Shown here piece after piece: positions 31,301 through 40,127 of a stretch of 46,328 nucleotides of DNA. Both the position numbers and the translations under genes were made by a program. The DNA is taken from positions 1 to 46,328 of the forward strand of contig CAZVFH010000004.1 in NCBI GenBank assembly GCA_964626415.1, written 5' to 3'. Numbering within the stretch: position 1 is the first letter of the stretch; each line of letters opens with the position of its first letter. Under the pieces are notes generated by a model. That model was not told the DNA's origin. It saw only the letters and a program-made list of their open reading frames with translations, and did no database searches. Source of the DNA: CAZVFH01 sp964626415 (GTDB lineage Bacteria; Patescibacteriota; UBA1384; XYA2-FULL-43-10; CAINNR01).

Positions 31301-34300
31301 AAGATATTTGAGCCAACTTCGGCAAGCGAGCAATTTTTTAAGTTTAGCGATCTGGCCTCCAAAAGCCCGGAGACGAGATTTGTCGGCAGATCAAGTTGTT
31401 GCTCCAAATAGCGGCCACCGATGCGCATCAAGGTCTGAACGGAGTTCCCAGAGAGGAGATCAAAGATATCCCCGGCGTCAATTCTTTGTCCGCCAATTGT
31501 CGTTGAAAGATCTCCAAGTAGAGCGACGGTAATTCGGCTCTCTGCGGTTTTTTTGCCGACAATTTCCAGATAATAGTCAATTGGAATTGCTCGGGTGTCG
31601 CCGATATTCTCGCGCTCGAATAATGCCTTAACATTCTCTTTGGGGATATCAAAATTATTAACTAATTTATTAACAACTCCGTCATCGTCCGAGAAAGCGG
31701 CTTTCTTCTTTTTATCGTTGATAAAGTCAGTCAATTTGCTATTGATCGCGCCGGCTTTGTCCATTGAAACAGCGTCGGAACCTTTTTCGCTCGCAAGTTT
31801 AATTGACAGCGCTTTTAAGAAATCAACTTTATCCGGATCGTCTTTGGCAAAAGTTCTGGCTTCGTTTAGACCGGGGAAGGAGAGCGTTTCTTTGGCGTTG
31901 GTATAGATAAATGAGCCATCCTCGATTTTATCGCTCTTGAATATCTTTTTCGCCGTGTCAAAGATAAAATCCACCGGACAGGTGCCGACCTTTGTAGCGT
32001 CCTCAGTTTTTTTCTCGGCAAATTCGTTGTGCGAGTTATAACTGATCTCACCAGCGAAGTTCCTCTTTCTTGCTTCTTCGATCGTTTCTTTGCCATCTTT
32101 AGTCGAAAGAAATTTGCCGATGACATTTTCCGGCAAACCAAGTATGCCGGCGAGCATCCTTATGTCGCTGTTGCCTATGGTTGTTGGCTCCGCTGATTTT
32201 CCAAGCAGAAAGTCAAGCGTTGTTCCGATCGGCAAATTTAACTTTGAGTCAATTGATTTTGCCGCTGAATCAGAGGAGAATTTGCCGCTGGTAATTGTTG
32301 AAAGATTGCCAGTAAGATTCAGCGCACGAATTAGCCGTGCTCCAGCTTCGGCTTCGGAGATAGAAAACTCTTTTGCAATATGGGCGGCGACTTCGGAAAT
32401 TGTCGCCTTTTCCGCCGGATTTGCACCTTGAAAGAAGAATGGCGGCATTCCTAATGCTTCCTCAACTTGGGACTGACCGATCGCTCGGAAGAAGGCGGAC
32501 TTCAGGTCATCCCTATCTTTGTCGCCGCTACGGAGATATTTGGAGAAATAAAGCAGTGAATTTGTCGGCAGATCAATTGACTCCTCAATGACATCAGCGC
32601 CGAAGGAGATTAGAAGATCGATCGGCTCAAGTCGGCCGGAGAGCAGAAGGGCGATTGTTGCTCGGTTTAAGCCAATAGAGGAAGTTGACGCGCTTTGCGA
32701 GGCGCCGTTGCCGGCAGTGGAAATTTGTTTTATTTGTAGCGACGAAAGGTCGGATTGTTCCTGTCCGCTGATTATCTCATCAGCGGCGTGCACCATTGCG
32801 TTGACATCGGAAATTGTCGAATTGGCTTTGTTGCGAAGATTCTCGTCGCTGGAATCAGTCGCCGACAAAATATTCGAGTTGATTTGATCAATATCAACAT
32901 AAAGCTGTTTGACTGTGTTTAAGGCAAAAACCAGATCGGTTGCCTCAAGAGTTTTCAAGTCGATTGCTGATACACCGGAAGCGACGGAATTTGCTGCGCT
33001 TTTAATCATCGCAACGCCGGGGTCGGAGGAGTCAACGCCGGCCCAATCACTCTTTATCTTGTCGTTCTTGTTTTTTATCGTTTCGATCCGCGACTTGTAA
33101 AAATCAAGATCGCGCAAAAAACTGGTAATTTCCGGATGTGATGAGAGGAATTTACCTTCGACTTTTTCCGCCAGACCGGCTGACTTTACCGCCTCATACA
33201 AGGCGTTTTCGCCGAGACCTTTATAAACCGATTTTGGCGCGACATTATAACAGCCAAAAAGACGGGAGAAATCGCCGCGGCGAAGACCAAAAGTTGACAT
33301 TATCTGATCTTCGGGGATCGTGACATTGACAATTTTACCGGCGCTTCCCGGTTTGGTTATTGTTACTTCAATTGATTTTGGAATTGCACAGGTCGTCTGT
33401 GTTGGCTGAGCATTATTTAAAAGCCATTGACTGATTGCCAAGCGTGTTTCGTTATTTGTCGAAAGCGCCTGGGCCAGAAATTCGGCGCCAATTTGTTTGT
33501 ACATTTCGTCAAATGTGCTTACGCCAGTTGACGATTCAAGTTTTCCAGACATAATCGAGTTAAATCGTTCCTTTGATTTGATTGTTGATGCCCCCGTCTC
33601 CGAGGCGTCGTTGGTGATCGAAGTTCGAAGTGCGTTTCCGCTCGACGAAGCGTGATCATACAGGTAGCCACTATCAGAAAGAACTTTGCCGCCAATAAGC
33701 GTGGCGTAGGCGTCGGGAGAGAGTTCACCACTTTTATACTTTCGCGAATACTGCTCGTTAATATCTAAATTAAATGTGGCGTCAATTTCGCTCGGCACGG
33801 CAAATACCAGCGTTGCTTTGCGTCCGCCGACTCCCTCTTTTAATTTAGCGTAAGTTGTGTCCGATTTTAGCGTTCCTGGAGGCAAGCCAAGCTCTTCTTC
33901 GATTGTTTTTCTGCCGGTTTCAACTTTCATTTCCGCGCCGGACATCCCCGGTCGCAGGACTCCATCGGGAATGTCAAGTTCGTTTTCAATTGTTGAAAGG
34001 CCAATGTTGGTTAAAATCTCCGCCATATTATTGCCTTTAATCGAACCGTATGGCAGAGATAATTTCTGCTCGAGCGCGCCTTCACCGATATTTATTAGAA
34101 GATTATTAAGATCAGAAAGATTAGTGTCCAAAAATGGTCCTCGTGGCAGGCCTAATTTATCAGCCAAAATCATACCGCCGACTCGCTTTAAAGTGTCGGG
34201 AAAGGAAAAACTGTAAGATCCGCTCGGTGACATCAAGACCTCCGAAAGAAGTGACTCGCCGATAACTCCGATCAATTCGTTAAATGAGGAGCCGGAGAGA

Positions 34301-35544
34301 TCGGAGCCGAATTCGGCGTCGATTCCAAGTTCGTCCAGTAGATCATAATATTGTCCGCTGGCAATCTGCTTTAAATTCAGTTGAAGCGAGGTGAAATCCT
34401 GTGGCGGTGAAGCGTCATAGCCCTCGGTTGTTTGCCATGCGAGTTTTATCGGCGTTGGCGGACGGGCGATTTTTTTGTCCTTTCCAACCCGTTTTTTCTT
34501 TATCAGCGTGCATTTAATATTGTCAACTTCGGAAATATCGATCGCTTGACCTTTGTAGTGTGCTGAGATGTTTTTTGTGTTTTCTTTGTCGCCAAAAATT
34601 AACTCGCCCTGACTTCGGCCGGTGGCATCAGTAACTTCGGCGACGGCCTCAGCGGAGGCAAATTCTTGGCTTTCACCGAGATCATCACGACTGGCATTTT
34701 TAACATCGGTAACTGTTTTTAGTTTTTCGTTTTGCTTCTGCTTACTTTCCAATTCGTCGTAAATTGCGTCCGACTCGCGGCTGGTTAATATGGCATCGCG
34801 AGTATAGTTTTTCCGAATTCGATAGACCTTGATTCGTTCATGACCGGCGCCACCTTGATCTTTCGGTGTTACCAAATTAACTAAAAGCTCGAGAATTCGG
34901 CGATCGATAACAACTTTTTCTTGGGCATATTTGATTATTGCATTTGTTGATTCCTTGTCGGTCTTTAGCATCTCGGCCGCCGCCGTTTCGTCAAGCCCAG
35001 CAATGCAAGCAAAATTTTTGACATCAGTTTTCAAATTGTCGGCGATCTTTTTTCTCGCTGTTTCCTTTGTGTTATCAAGAATTTTCGCATAAGTGTTTGG
35101 ATCTTTTGACTTCATTTCGGCAATTTCTGTCAGGGTTTTTCCTGTTGCCGCCGCTAGCGAGTCGTCATTATGTTCATAGTCGGGAATTGCTTCGCCCATG
35201 CAAAAAAGCGTCCGCAGATCTTGCAAATCAGAGGAGTTGAAAACGAGCTTGGATGTCTTGCTGGTTAAGTTAGTGATTTGAGAAAGCAAGAGTTGATCAT
35301 CGCTTGCATTGGATAAAGTATTTGATACATCAAACGAATAAGATTCCAGCTTGTTGGCTAGTTGAATAACAGGGTCATTTGGAAGCGTAATTTCTCCGCC
35401 GCCGGGATCGTCTGAATTATCCCCAATGTCATACGAATATTCATCACTGGCCGCTGAGGCAATCGATAGCTTCAAAATATATGGTTGGAAAACCAAAGTT
35501 ATTAAAACCAGAGAGGTGATTAAATTAAAAAATCTTTTTTTCAT
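28306..35544 (-). CDS. Giant secretion-locus surface protein with repeated LGLP motifs
   Basis: 2412 residues from the ATG at 35544. Signal peptide about 1-35. At least 16 copies of a unit shaped x-hE-x-x-L-x-L-P-x-G are scattered along it, for example near residues 469, 556, 992, 1034, 1104, 1137, 1386, 1447, 1576, 1676 and 2156 (LGLPRGP, LGLPPGT, LDLPTN, LGMPPF, LNLPIGT, LGLPEN, LGLPEKS, LGLPAGT, LGLPTGT). Between them lie long polar helical stretches. A hydrophobic helix pair at about 2255-2290 precedes a ~120-residue tail ending TGYTHIGF. It is the last gene of the type IV secretion cluster, directly after the M23 peptidase. Likely an envelope-spanning or surface filament component; no known domain recognised. 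Confidence 0.85.
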   Translation of the reverse strand: MKKRFFNLITSLVLITLVFQPYILKLSIASAASDEYSYDIGDNSDDPGGGEITLPNDPVIQLANKLESYSFDVSNTLSNASDDQLLLSQITNLTSKTSKLVFNSSDLQDLRTLFCMGEAIPDYEHNDDSLAAATGKTLTEIAEMKSKDPNTYAKILDNTKETARKKIADNLKTDVKNFACIAGLDETAAAEMLKTDKESTNAIIKYAQEKVVIDRRILELLVNLVTPKDQGGAGHERIKVYRIRKNYTRDAILTSRESDAIYDELESKQKQNEKLKTVTDVKNASRDDLGESQEFASAEAVAEVTDATGRSQGELIFGDKENTKNISAHYKGQAIDISEVDNIKCTLIKKKRVGKDKKIARPPTPIKLAWQTTEGYDASPPQDFTSLQLNLKQIASGQYYDLLDELGIDAEFGSDLSGSSFNELIGVIGESLLSEVLMSPSGSYSFSFPDTLKRVGGMILADKLGLPRGPFLDTNLSDLNNLLINIGEGALEQKLSLPYGSIKGNNMAEILTNIGLSTIENELDIPDGVLRPGMSGAEMKVETGRKTIEEELGLPPGTLKSDTTYAKLKEGVGGRKATLVFAVPSEIDATFNLDINEQYSRKYKSGELSPDAYATLIGGKVLSDSGYLYDHASSSGNALRTSITNDASETGASTIKSKERFNSIMSGKLESSTGVSTFDEMYKQIGAEFLAQALSTNNETRLAISQWLLNNAQPTQTTCAIPKSIEVTITKPGSAGKIVNVTIPEDQIMSTFGLRRGDFSRLFGCYNVAPKSVYKGLGENALYEAVKSAGLAEKVEGKFLSSHPEITSFLRDLDFYKSRIETIKNKNDKIKSDWAGVDSSDPGVAMIKSAANSVASGVSAIDLKTLEATDLVFALNTVKQLYVDIDQINSNILSATDSSDENLRNKANSTISDVNAMVHAADEIISGQEQSDLSSLQIKQISTAGNGASQSASTSSIGLNRATIALLLSGRLEPIDLLISFGADVIEESIDLPTNSLLYFSKYLRSGDKDRDDLKSAFFRAIGQSQVEEALGMPPFFFQGANPAEKATISEVAAHIAKEFSISEAEAGARLIRALNLTGNLSTITSGKFSSDSAAKSIDSKLNLPIGTTLDFLLGKSAEPTTIGNSDIRMLAGILGLPENVIGKFLSTKDGKETIEEARKRNFAGEISYNSHNEFAEKKTEDATKVGTCPVDFIFDTAKKIFKSDKIEDGSFIYTNAKETLSFPGLNEARTFAKDDPDKVDFLKALSIKLASEKGSDAVSMDKAGAINSKLTDFINDKKKKAAFSDDDGVVNKLVNNFDIPKENVKALFERENIGDTRAIPIDYYLEIVGKKTAESRITVALLGDLSTTIGGQRIDAGDIFDLLSGNSVQTLMRIGGRYLEQQLDLPTNLVSGLLEARSLNLKNCSLAEVGSNILGGILGLNSLSITEGGNIFDNIGGSKIEEVLGLPEKSFRGANLDELIAAVGPIKFAGAFELPPNEVIRESWNDLDPSGKAKDFPVDKQYSKLNSAYEYPDSSAEPEKLASAESKIGEKAKSFVGSSEAFTATKSGDLTIDNYQKTRFQSNTKSIDAKLGLPAGTTQNLLSSKISPNDYRKKVAENVMLASADNILEALGLKELSDIVAKVMNVKNTLDSIKACEAGVGKVGAATCDQNYIFWQLSQLLGVNFDAKLGLPTGTISTIISDPQQAAYKLISSALGRLDDSLGLVNGAGDSLKDASFSSAFAVWYNQNYKNCPADPSGCLYNIQKEDILDGPDEGKNRWQTYLENVGNQMAVDYLGKMGILPVKPGHLPTGEPNTNQLIREAGNLLIHGDLRILQISAAVKAAEALHIYGDSSTVNLPEAYRITFEDIYYAFMGDYEYESATATAAEDNFVNRFKNAGKDSVEFFGEPTESTELEPKTDPYLYGSSCPPGVIASDCSASVDSPSSYSTYEKIDATLASFKAKNPADPSADKAKEIEKIGTNPNASASLEGEKEFARNKARGDLLNNLMYRMSDAKLYQISSSIPAGFTETMLKGNGFMKSMMLMTFVENSLRNLKLLNVSLEDILTMKKSYESLLLFYENPAAFDLDSFVANGEMTKIDDFLIGKIGDILGFKLESGTFTALAYGLKSGDFTKDFTIIGKDGKEIKISSVKTIYTDWALGKLTSFADQTLGLPPGTAKIAYTMYNSVLSAKNAMLSANLAIGSAKQALASAEAMGLPAKIELAKGELATAKNKLVASEQKVVELKAELVSFVINTLFSKQVAALESSLGLVPGTGAILVSMLASYLMGAAISPITIVLFVLLNLFGVYKVKLICTADGYYPGLEVPTDPMVFDNGNLGIFNGMSPSVRKTKFVEAAQYKARTLAGDALKLGERTGDETAVPMQIMTGRDEDADYWQPEVEEFVCSRVGGCEGANVGIWKNPQTTGYTHIGF

Positions 35545-35548
35545 ATTT

Positions 35549-36868
35549 TTACCAACCAAGTGGAATTAATGGATCAATTGTGTCTTTCTCTCTTCCTTTA
35601 CCACAAGGACCATCACAATAAACTTTATCAACTTGAAAATGAATATGTGGATTTGTTGACACACCGTTGTGGCCAGAGCGACCAATCGTTTGTCCTTGAA
35701 CAACATGAGAGCCAACTTTGATTCCCAAAGAAGTCGCAGATCCTCTCATCAGATGATGAATTTCCCAATATTTACCGTTTAAATCAGGATTAGTTGAATC
35801 GGTAATTTTGACAATGATTGTATTTCCAAAACCGTGATTTTGAAATCTTCCAACCGCCGAATGCCACAAATCGAATCCTGGATTTGCATCCTTAATGGAG
35901 TCAGTTATATAAACTACATCGCCACTGCTAGCAGCGTGGAAAACGGTTCCAATTGGCATACCAATGTCAATTCCCCGGTGAGACTTGCGACTAGAATTGC
36001 GAGTGTAATAATCACTTCCAATATTTGACCTTTTGTAGCCATTTGCCGGGAAAATTAACCCACCAGGGTTTAATGTCACTGACCACGGCTTGACTGCGTC
36101 TGCGAGTTGATCTCGTATTGCCTTCGCCTTGGCTGGATCTGGTTTCGTGTAAGCGTTTATCAAAGCTAAAACCGTATCCAGCTTTGCAACTGTGCCGGCA
36201 GTTCTTGAGTCGGCAAGATAATCTGTTTGAAGTTCGGTTTTAAAACTTTCAATATCGGTAATAAGTTGTTGTTTGTTTTGGTCAAGCATTTTTTGAAATT
36301 CTTCGGGACTTGTCAGAGAAAGAACTGTTTTTATCAATTCGTGATCATCGAGAACATCTGCCGCTTGCACCGGTGTTGTGCCTTCGGCGCCGCTGATTGC
36401 GCGGACAAAAAATATGATGGCGAAAATTATCCCAACAATTAAAATAATTGCCAAAAGAATTGGCAGCCAATATTGCGCGGTTGCGGCAGCGGCTCGCACA
36501 GCCAACTTTGCCACCGCCTGCGCCGCTTTTTTGCCGAGTTCTTTTGCGGCAGTCGCTCCGCCTTGCGCAAGCGATTTTGCCGAAGTTGGCGCCTTCACCA
36601 TCGGCTTCGGCATCGGCGGTTTTTTAAACTGAAAAGCCGGTCCGCCCGGCTGGGGTTCTTTTGCTGGCTCAGCTTTGTATGATGGGACTTCTGTTTGTGT
36701 CTGGGTTTGTTCTTTTTTAACTTCTTCGCCCTCTAAATCTTCTTGCCCCTCTTCTGGTTCCGGTGTTTCAGGAACTGCAAAATCGCTCTGATCAACCGGT
36801 TCTTTTATCGGTTTAATGTCAGCAATCTGCTTTTTCTTAAATTCTTCTTCCGAGAGCTTCCCCTCCAT
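35549..36868 (-). CDS. Membrane-anchored M23 (LytM-type) metallopeptidase
   Basis: 439 residues. The acidic/Pro-rich cytoplasmic N-terminus (about 1-95) is followed by an Ala-rich region and a membrane helix near 137-158 (YWLPILLAIILIVGIIFAIIFF), then a helical stalk. The C-terminal M23 domain (about 270-439) has HRGIDIG (first His and Asp zinc ligands, near 298) and NPHIHFQVD (last ligand, near 408), with the intervening IHHLMRGS and GQTIGRSGHNG typical of LytM. It should cut peptidoglycan cross-bridges outside the cell. It lies just upstream of the giant protein gene, whose ATG follows within 5 bp of the stop, so the two are translationally linked. Confidence 0.92.
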   Translation of the reverse strand: MEGKLSEEEFKKKQIADIKPIKEPVDQSDFAVPETPEPEEGQEDLEGEEVKKEQTQTQTEVPSYKAEPAKEPQPGGPAFQFKKPPMPKPMVKAPTSAKSLAQGGATAAKELGKKAAQAVAKLAVRAAAATAQYWLPILLAIILIVGIIFAIIFFVRAISGAEGTTPVQAADVLDDHELIKTVLSLTSPEEFQKMLDQNKQQLITDIESFKTELQTDYLADSRTAGTVAKLDTVLALINAYTKPDPAKAKAIRDQLADAVKPWSVTLNPGGLIFPANGYKRSNIGSDYYTRNSSRKSHRGIDIGMPIGTVFHAASSGDVVYITDSIKDANPGFDLWHSAVGRFQNHGFGNTIIVKITDSTNPDLNGKYWEIHHLMRGSATSLGIKVGSHVVQGQTIGRSGHNGVSTNPHIHFQVDKVYCDGPCGKGREKDTIDPLIPLGW

Positions 36869-36976
36869 AATTCTTTAAGTTACATGAATTTTAGAAAGAC
36901 ACAAGATACAAGAAACAAGTTACAAACAAATTACAAATCTCAATACTCAAATTCCAAACAAATCTCAAATGATTCC

Positions 36977-37053
36977 GTCATCCCCGACCCGATCGGGGAT
37001 CCACTGATAGTAAAATTCAACTATGAGTGGATTCCCGCATTCGCGGGAATGAC
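36977..37053. repeat. Dispersed palindrome, GTCATCCCCGAC type; remainder of the gap
   Basis: GTCATCCCCGACCCGATCGG and CCGCATTCGCGGGAATGAC ends with ATCCACTGATAG/CTATGAGTGGAT between; a reversed relative of 7301-7377. On either side is low-complexity sequence: ACAAATTACAAATCTC before and TTTCGGATTTCGATATTCGG after. Confidence 0.8.
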
Positions 37054-37109
37054 ATTTGCTGTCTCTGTTTTTTCGGATTTCGATATTCGGATTTCGGATT
37101 TTGCAACTC

Positions 37110-38354
37110 CTAGTTGCCCTGAAGTTTCACAAAGTACAGCGTTCCTCCCGACACATAAATTGCGCCAGATTTATCTTCATTTAAATGCAGTTCTGTGATA
37201 TTTGAATCAACCTGTCCTTTGAAATAGAAATCGGAAACACGACCAATGTTTTTGTCTGCTAATTTAAGTTTACCACCAACGGAATTTTCAAGCAAGAAAA
37301 ATTTTTCTGCCGAGTTCCAATACCTGACTCCTGTTGCTTTGGCTGCGATTTTTAAGTCAACATTTCCCGACCCATCAAGATTTATCATGTAAAGCCGCCT
37401 GTGAGTTGGATTTGCCGGATCGGTGTCGTAGGCCGAATAAATTATCTTTTGACTGTCAGCAGAAAAAACCGCCTCTTTAACATTGTTCACTTCGCCAACT
37501 TGCCGGAGCTCTTTTGTGTAGACATTTAAAAGATAAATTTTATTCTGGTCGTAATTTGAATTTCGGGGGATTACGACTAACCATTCTGAATTAGGGGAAA
37601 AAGCAATATAGGGGTTTTTGATATTCAAGTCATTCAAATTTGCGACGCGAGTAATTTCAGTTCCTGTCTTGTCGGCAAAAATTATTGATTTCTCGCCGGT
37701 TGGCGGCGAATAAACATAAGCAATTCGCGAATCGTCTGGCGCCCAAGCGTAGTCGCCAGCGTATGAGGCAAAAAGCGATTCTTTTTGATTCAGAAAGTCA
37801 TATTTCTGAAAATCAAACATTGAAAGTGTTGAGCCGCGTTTTATTAGCATTAACTCCTTTGTTGGCGACCAAAGTAAATCATCAATGTTTTCAAGCGGTT
37901 TTGAAGTCATTGGCTGGGTATCAGAAAGCTGTTTGTTGCCTGCGATTTTTGAGAGATAAAACAATTTGTCGCTGGTACTTTGATAGTAAATTTTATCAGA
38001 GGAAATTGCCGAGTAGCGGATATTTTTGGCAATTTCAATCGGCACTGGCGCTAGCGTCAAATTGACTGATTTTTGCCAGCCGCCGCGGCCTTTTTTCAAA
38101 TCCAATTCCTCGACAAAACCGATATAGCCGTCGGCTTCAACTTTAATAGTGTGCTTACCAAAATCAGCAGAAAAACTTGCCGAGCCGTTTTTGCTTTCCA
38201 CCGGCGCATTATCAAAAGTAACAACGGCATTTTCTGGTTTAAAATTTATTGTGATTTTTGCTTTATTGAATAAAACAAAATACAAAAAAAGCGCAAAGAA
38301 AAAAACCGTCAGGGAAAGTGAAGCAAGAATGATTAGTTTTTGGTGGTGTTGCAT
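37110..38354 (-). CDS. Membrane-anchored PEGA-domain and WD40-like beta-propeller protein
   Basis: 414 residues. One N-terminal membrane helix (about 8-30). Residues ~33-100 form a PEGA domain (AKITINFKPENAVVTFDNAP ... FGKHTIKVEADGYIGFVEEL). The rest is a TolB/WD40-like propeller with blades marked by WSPTKELMLIKR, WAPDDSRIAYVY, FSPNSEWLVVIP and FSADSQKIIYSA. Such proteins usually bind other proteins or glycans outside the cell. Its place among secretion genes, between the C39 hydrolase and the M23 peptidase, suggests an envelope assembly role. That is inference. Confidence 0.85.
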   Translation of the reverse strand: MQHHQKLIILASLSLTVFFFALFLYFVLFNKAKITINFKPENAVVTFDNAPVESKNGSASFSADFGKHTIKVEADGYIGFVEELDLKKGRGGWQKSVNLTLAPVPIEIAKNIRYSAISSDKIYYQSTSDKLFYLSKIAGNKQLSDTQPMTSKPLENIDDLLWSPTKELMLIKRGSTLSMFDFQKYDFLNQKESLFASYAGDYAWAPDDSRIAYVYSPPTGEKSIIFADKTGTEITRVANLNDLNIKNPYIAFSPNSEWLVVIPRNSNYDQNKIYLLNVYTKELRQVGEVNNVKEAVFSADSQKIIYSAYDTDPANPTHRRLYMINLDGSGNVDLKIAAKATGVRYWNSAEKFFLLENSVGGKLKLADKNIGRVSDFYFKGQVDSNITELHLNEDKSGAIYVSGGTLYFVKLQGN

Positions 38355-38387
38355 AACTTATTAATTTTTTTTCCAAATTCAACATAT

Positions 38388-39632
38388 TCAGGGATGAATA
38401 TAATAATAACCATGTTTGAAAGCGGCTGTTACTCTTGATATTTGAGCACTAGGAATTTTCTTTTTGCTAGAATCATTAATATAGACAATATCGCCTTTAA
38501 CTCCAGTGAGGACAATATAATGACCGTCCCCAGAGGTAAATCCTTGACCAGCAACGGAAATAATTAATGGCTTTCCTGATTCCAAAATTCGCCTGGCGTT
38601 ATCCCAGCCCGAAATTGTGTCAATTTTTAGATCATAATTTTTAGCTAAGTCCGAGAAGCAATTGGGATCAGTGCCATCGCTTACGCGATGACCATTTTTT
38701 CGACAAAAATCGGCTGTTATTTTCGGGTCAACATCTTTTCCGTAAAATTTTAAAACCATTGCTGCCGCTGTTGAACCGCATCCAGAGGAGCAGATAGTTT
38801 TAGATGTATCCTCTGGTTTGGGATAAGGGTGGTCCCCCCATTTAGGATCACATTGACGAAAGAGGGGAACATTATTTTGACCAACCCCGACTGCTCCACT
38901 TGTTGCTTTGGAGCAAATAATTTGATCAGGAACAAGTAAATTCAAAAAATGGAAAAAATTTTTTCTGTCTTCTGTGGCATTATTCCTTCTATCACTTTCT
39001 GGAGTATAAATATCTATCCACCATTTTTGAATCAATTCGTCATCTGGGCGTCCCGAATATGCTCCCTTGTTGTCTCTTGCATTAACCATTGTGTTTATCT
39101 GGCATTCGGTTTGTGCATCAAACCCCGTTTCCTTCATTGGACAACCATAAGCTTCTACTCTTTTACCAAAGCCCTGTTCTTTCCCCCATGTTGCAAGTGT
39201 TACCGCCGGGTTCACACCTCTGGCTCTAGCATCTTTTAAAATTTTCTCGACATCTGCCTTGTCGGGTAAAACATCTCTTTTGCCAAGTTTTGTGATAGCC
39301 ATTTCAGCACTCGGCAATTCAATCATCGAAGGATTTATCCAATTTTCATCAGGCATGTAGCATTCTCCGCTGGCTAATGTAGCGTTTCCGGATGGTTCGC
39401 CCATAAAATAGGCGATTGCCCAAACGGCCATGCCCCAAACCATAAAAGATATTAGTCCGCCGATAATTAAAACACCGCCGGAAATTAGTAAAATTTTCTT
39501 CCGTTGCTTTTTATCGGTTGGCAAAGCCAGCGACTTTAATTTGTCGAAAGGAGATTTTTTTTTAACATCATCAACAGGAGATTCTTCGGTAGAATTTTGA
39601 GAAGAGGTGGATTGTGAGTTTTCATCAACCAT
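38388..39632 (-). CDS. Two-domain wall hydrolase: lysozyme-like region plus C39-like peptidase
   Basis: 414 residues. Cytoplasmic N-terminus of about 45 residues, membrane helix ~48-75. Residues ~125-240 look like a lysozyme/transglycosylase fold (ARGVNPAVTLATWGKEQGFG, with a possible catalytic Glu in GKEQG). Residues ~255-414 are a C39-like peptidase with Cys in GCGSTAAAMVLKFYG (about 282), His in GDGHYIVLTGV (about 367) and Asp in YINDSS (about 384). This is the VirB1-like position of a secretion locus: a hydrolase that opens the wall. It is a paralogue, in its C-terminal half, of the gene at 3499. A four-helix-bundle insertion separates it from virB4. Confidence 0.82.
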   Translation of the reverse strand: MVDENSQSTSSQNSTEESPVDDVKKKSPFDKLKSLALPTDKKQRKKILLISGGVLIIGGLISFMVWGMAVWAIAYFMGEPSGNATLASGECYMPDENWINPSMIELPSAEMAITKLGKRDVLPDKADVEKILKDARARGVNPAVTLATWGKEQGFGKRVEAYGCPMKETGFDAQTECQINTMVNARDNKGAYSGRPDDELIQKWWIDIYTPESDRRNNATEDRKNFFHFLNLLVPDQIICSKATSGAVGVGQNNVPLFRQCDPKWGDHPYPKPEDTSKTICSSGCGSTAAAMVLKFYGKDVDPKITADFCRKNGHRVSDGTDPNCFSDLAKNYDLKIDTISGWDNARRILESGKPLIISVAGQGFTSGDGHYIVLTGVKGDIVYINDSSKKKIPSAQISRVTAAFKHGYYYIHP

Positions 39633-39636
39633 AAAA

Positions 39637-39679
39637 AATTACTAATGTCTAATTACTAATTTCTAATAAAATGTCAAAT
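39637..39679. repeat. Left inverted-repeat arm around four-helix-bundle gene C
   Basis: 43 bp of ACTAATG/TCTAATT words. The reverse complement of 40085-40127 matches at 37 of 43 positions. Confidence 0.78.
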
Positions 39680-39710
39680 ATATAAATGTCAAATATCAAG
39701 AATTATTTGT

Positions 39711-40079
39711 TTAGCCGTTTGCCCGAGATTTTTTTACGATTGCACAAAAAATCAAGTTTAATTCATTTGACTCTTTCCAAAGCTCTCTTGTTTTCCCCTT
39801 GATTTCAGGTAATGCTTTGGCAAGCATTCTTAACCAAAATTTCGTTTCCCGAGATTCCTTCTTACAAATTCCAATTTTGTGTTCAAAATCCTTTTTTGTT
39901 TCCGAACAGTCAGCTTCACAGTAGTTTGCCCCTATTGAAGTTACTGCTTTAATCAGTTGCTCAATAATATTTTTGGTGATTGATGTTAATTTAGCACTTT
40001 TACAGAGGTCAATAACTTCTTCAGCAAATTTCGAAGTTCTTTCCTCTAAATCAAATTTACGATTTCGATCATTTGTCAT
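39711..40079 (-). CDS. Four-helix-bundle protein, S23 family (copy C)
   Basis: 122 residues. FDLEERTSKFAEEVIDLCKS, LIKAVTSIGANYCEADCSET and ICKKESRETKFWLRMLAK match copy A closely, including the ANYCEAD and CKKE motifs. It is enclosed by inverted repeats 39637-39679 and 40085-40127 and inserted between virB4 and the wall hydrolase, interrupting an otherwise compact operon. The shared architecture of copies A and C suggests the gene and its arms move or multiply as a unit. Function unknown. Confidence 0.85.
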   Translation of the reverse strand: MTNDRNRKFDLEERTSKFAEEVIDLCKSAKLTSITKNIIEQLIKAVTSIGANYCEADCSETKKDFEHKIGICKKESRETKFWLRMLAKALPEIKGKTRELWKESNELNLIFCAIVKKSRANG

Positions 40080-40084
40080 TTTTA

Positions 40085-40127
40085 ATTTGAAATTTTATTA
40101 GACATTAGAAATTAGTAATTAGAAATT
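40085..40127. repeat. Right inverted-repeat arm around four-helix-bundle gene C
   Basis: Matches the reverse complement of 39637-39679 at 37 of 43 positions. It touches the stop codon of virB4 at 40126. Confidence 0.78.

Noticed and set aside
30881..34216. Long plus-strand ORFs opposite the giant protein (for example 30881-31411 and 33857-34216)
   Set aside because: They are codon-pattern shadows of the 2412-residue gene, without SDs or recognisable domains.
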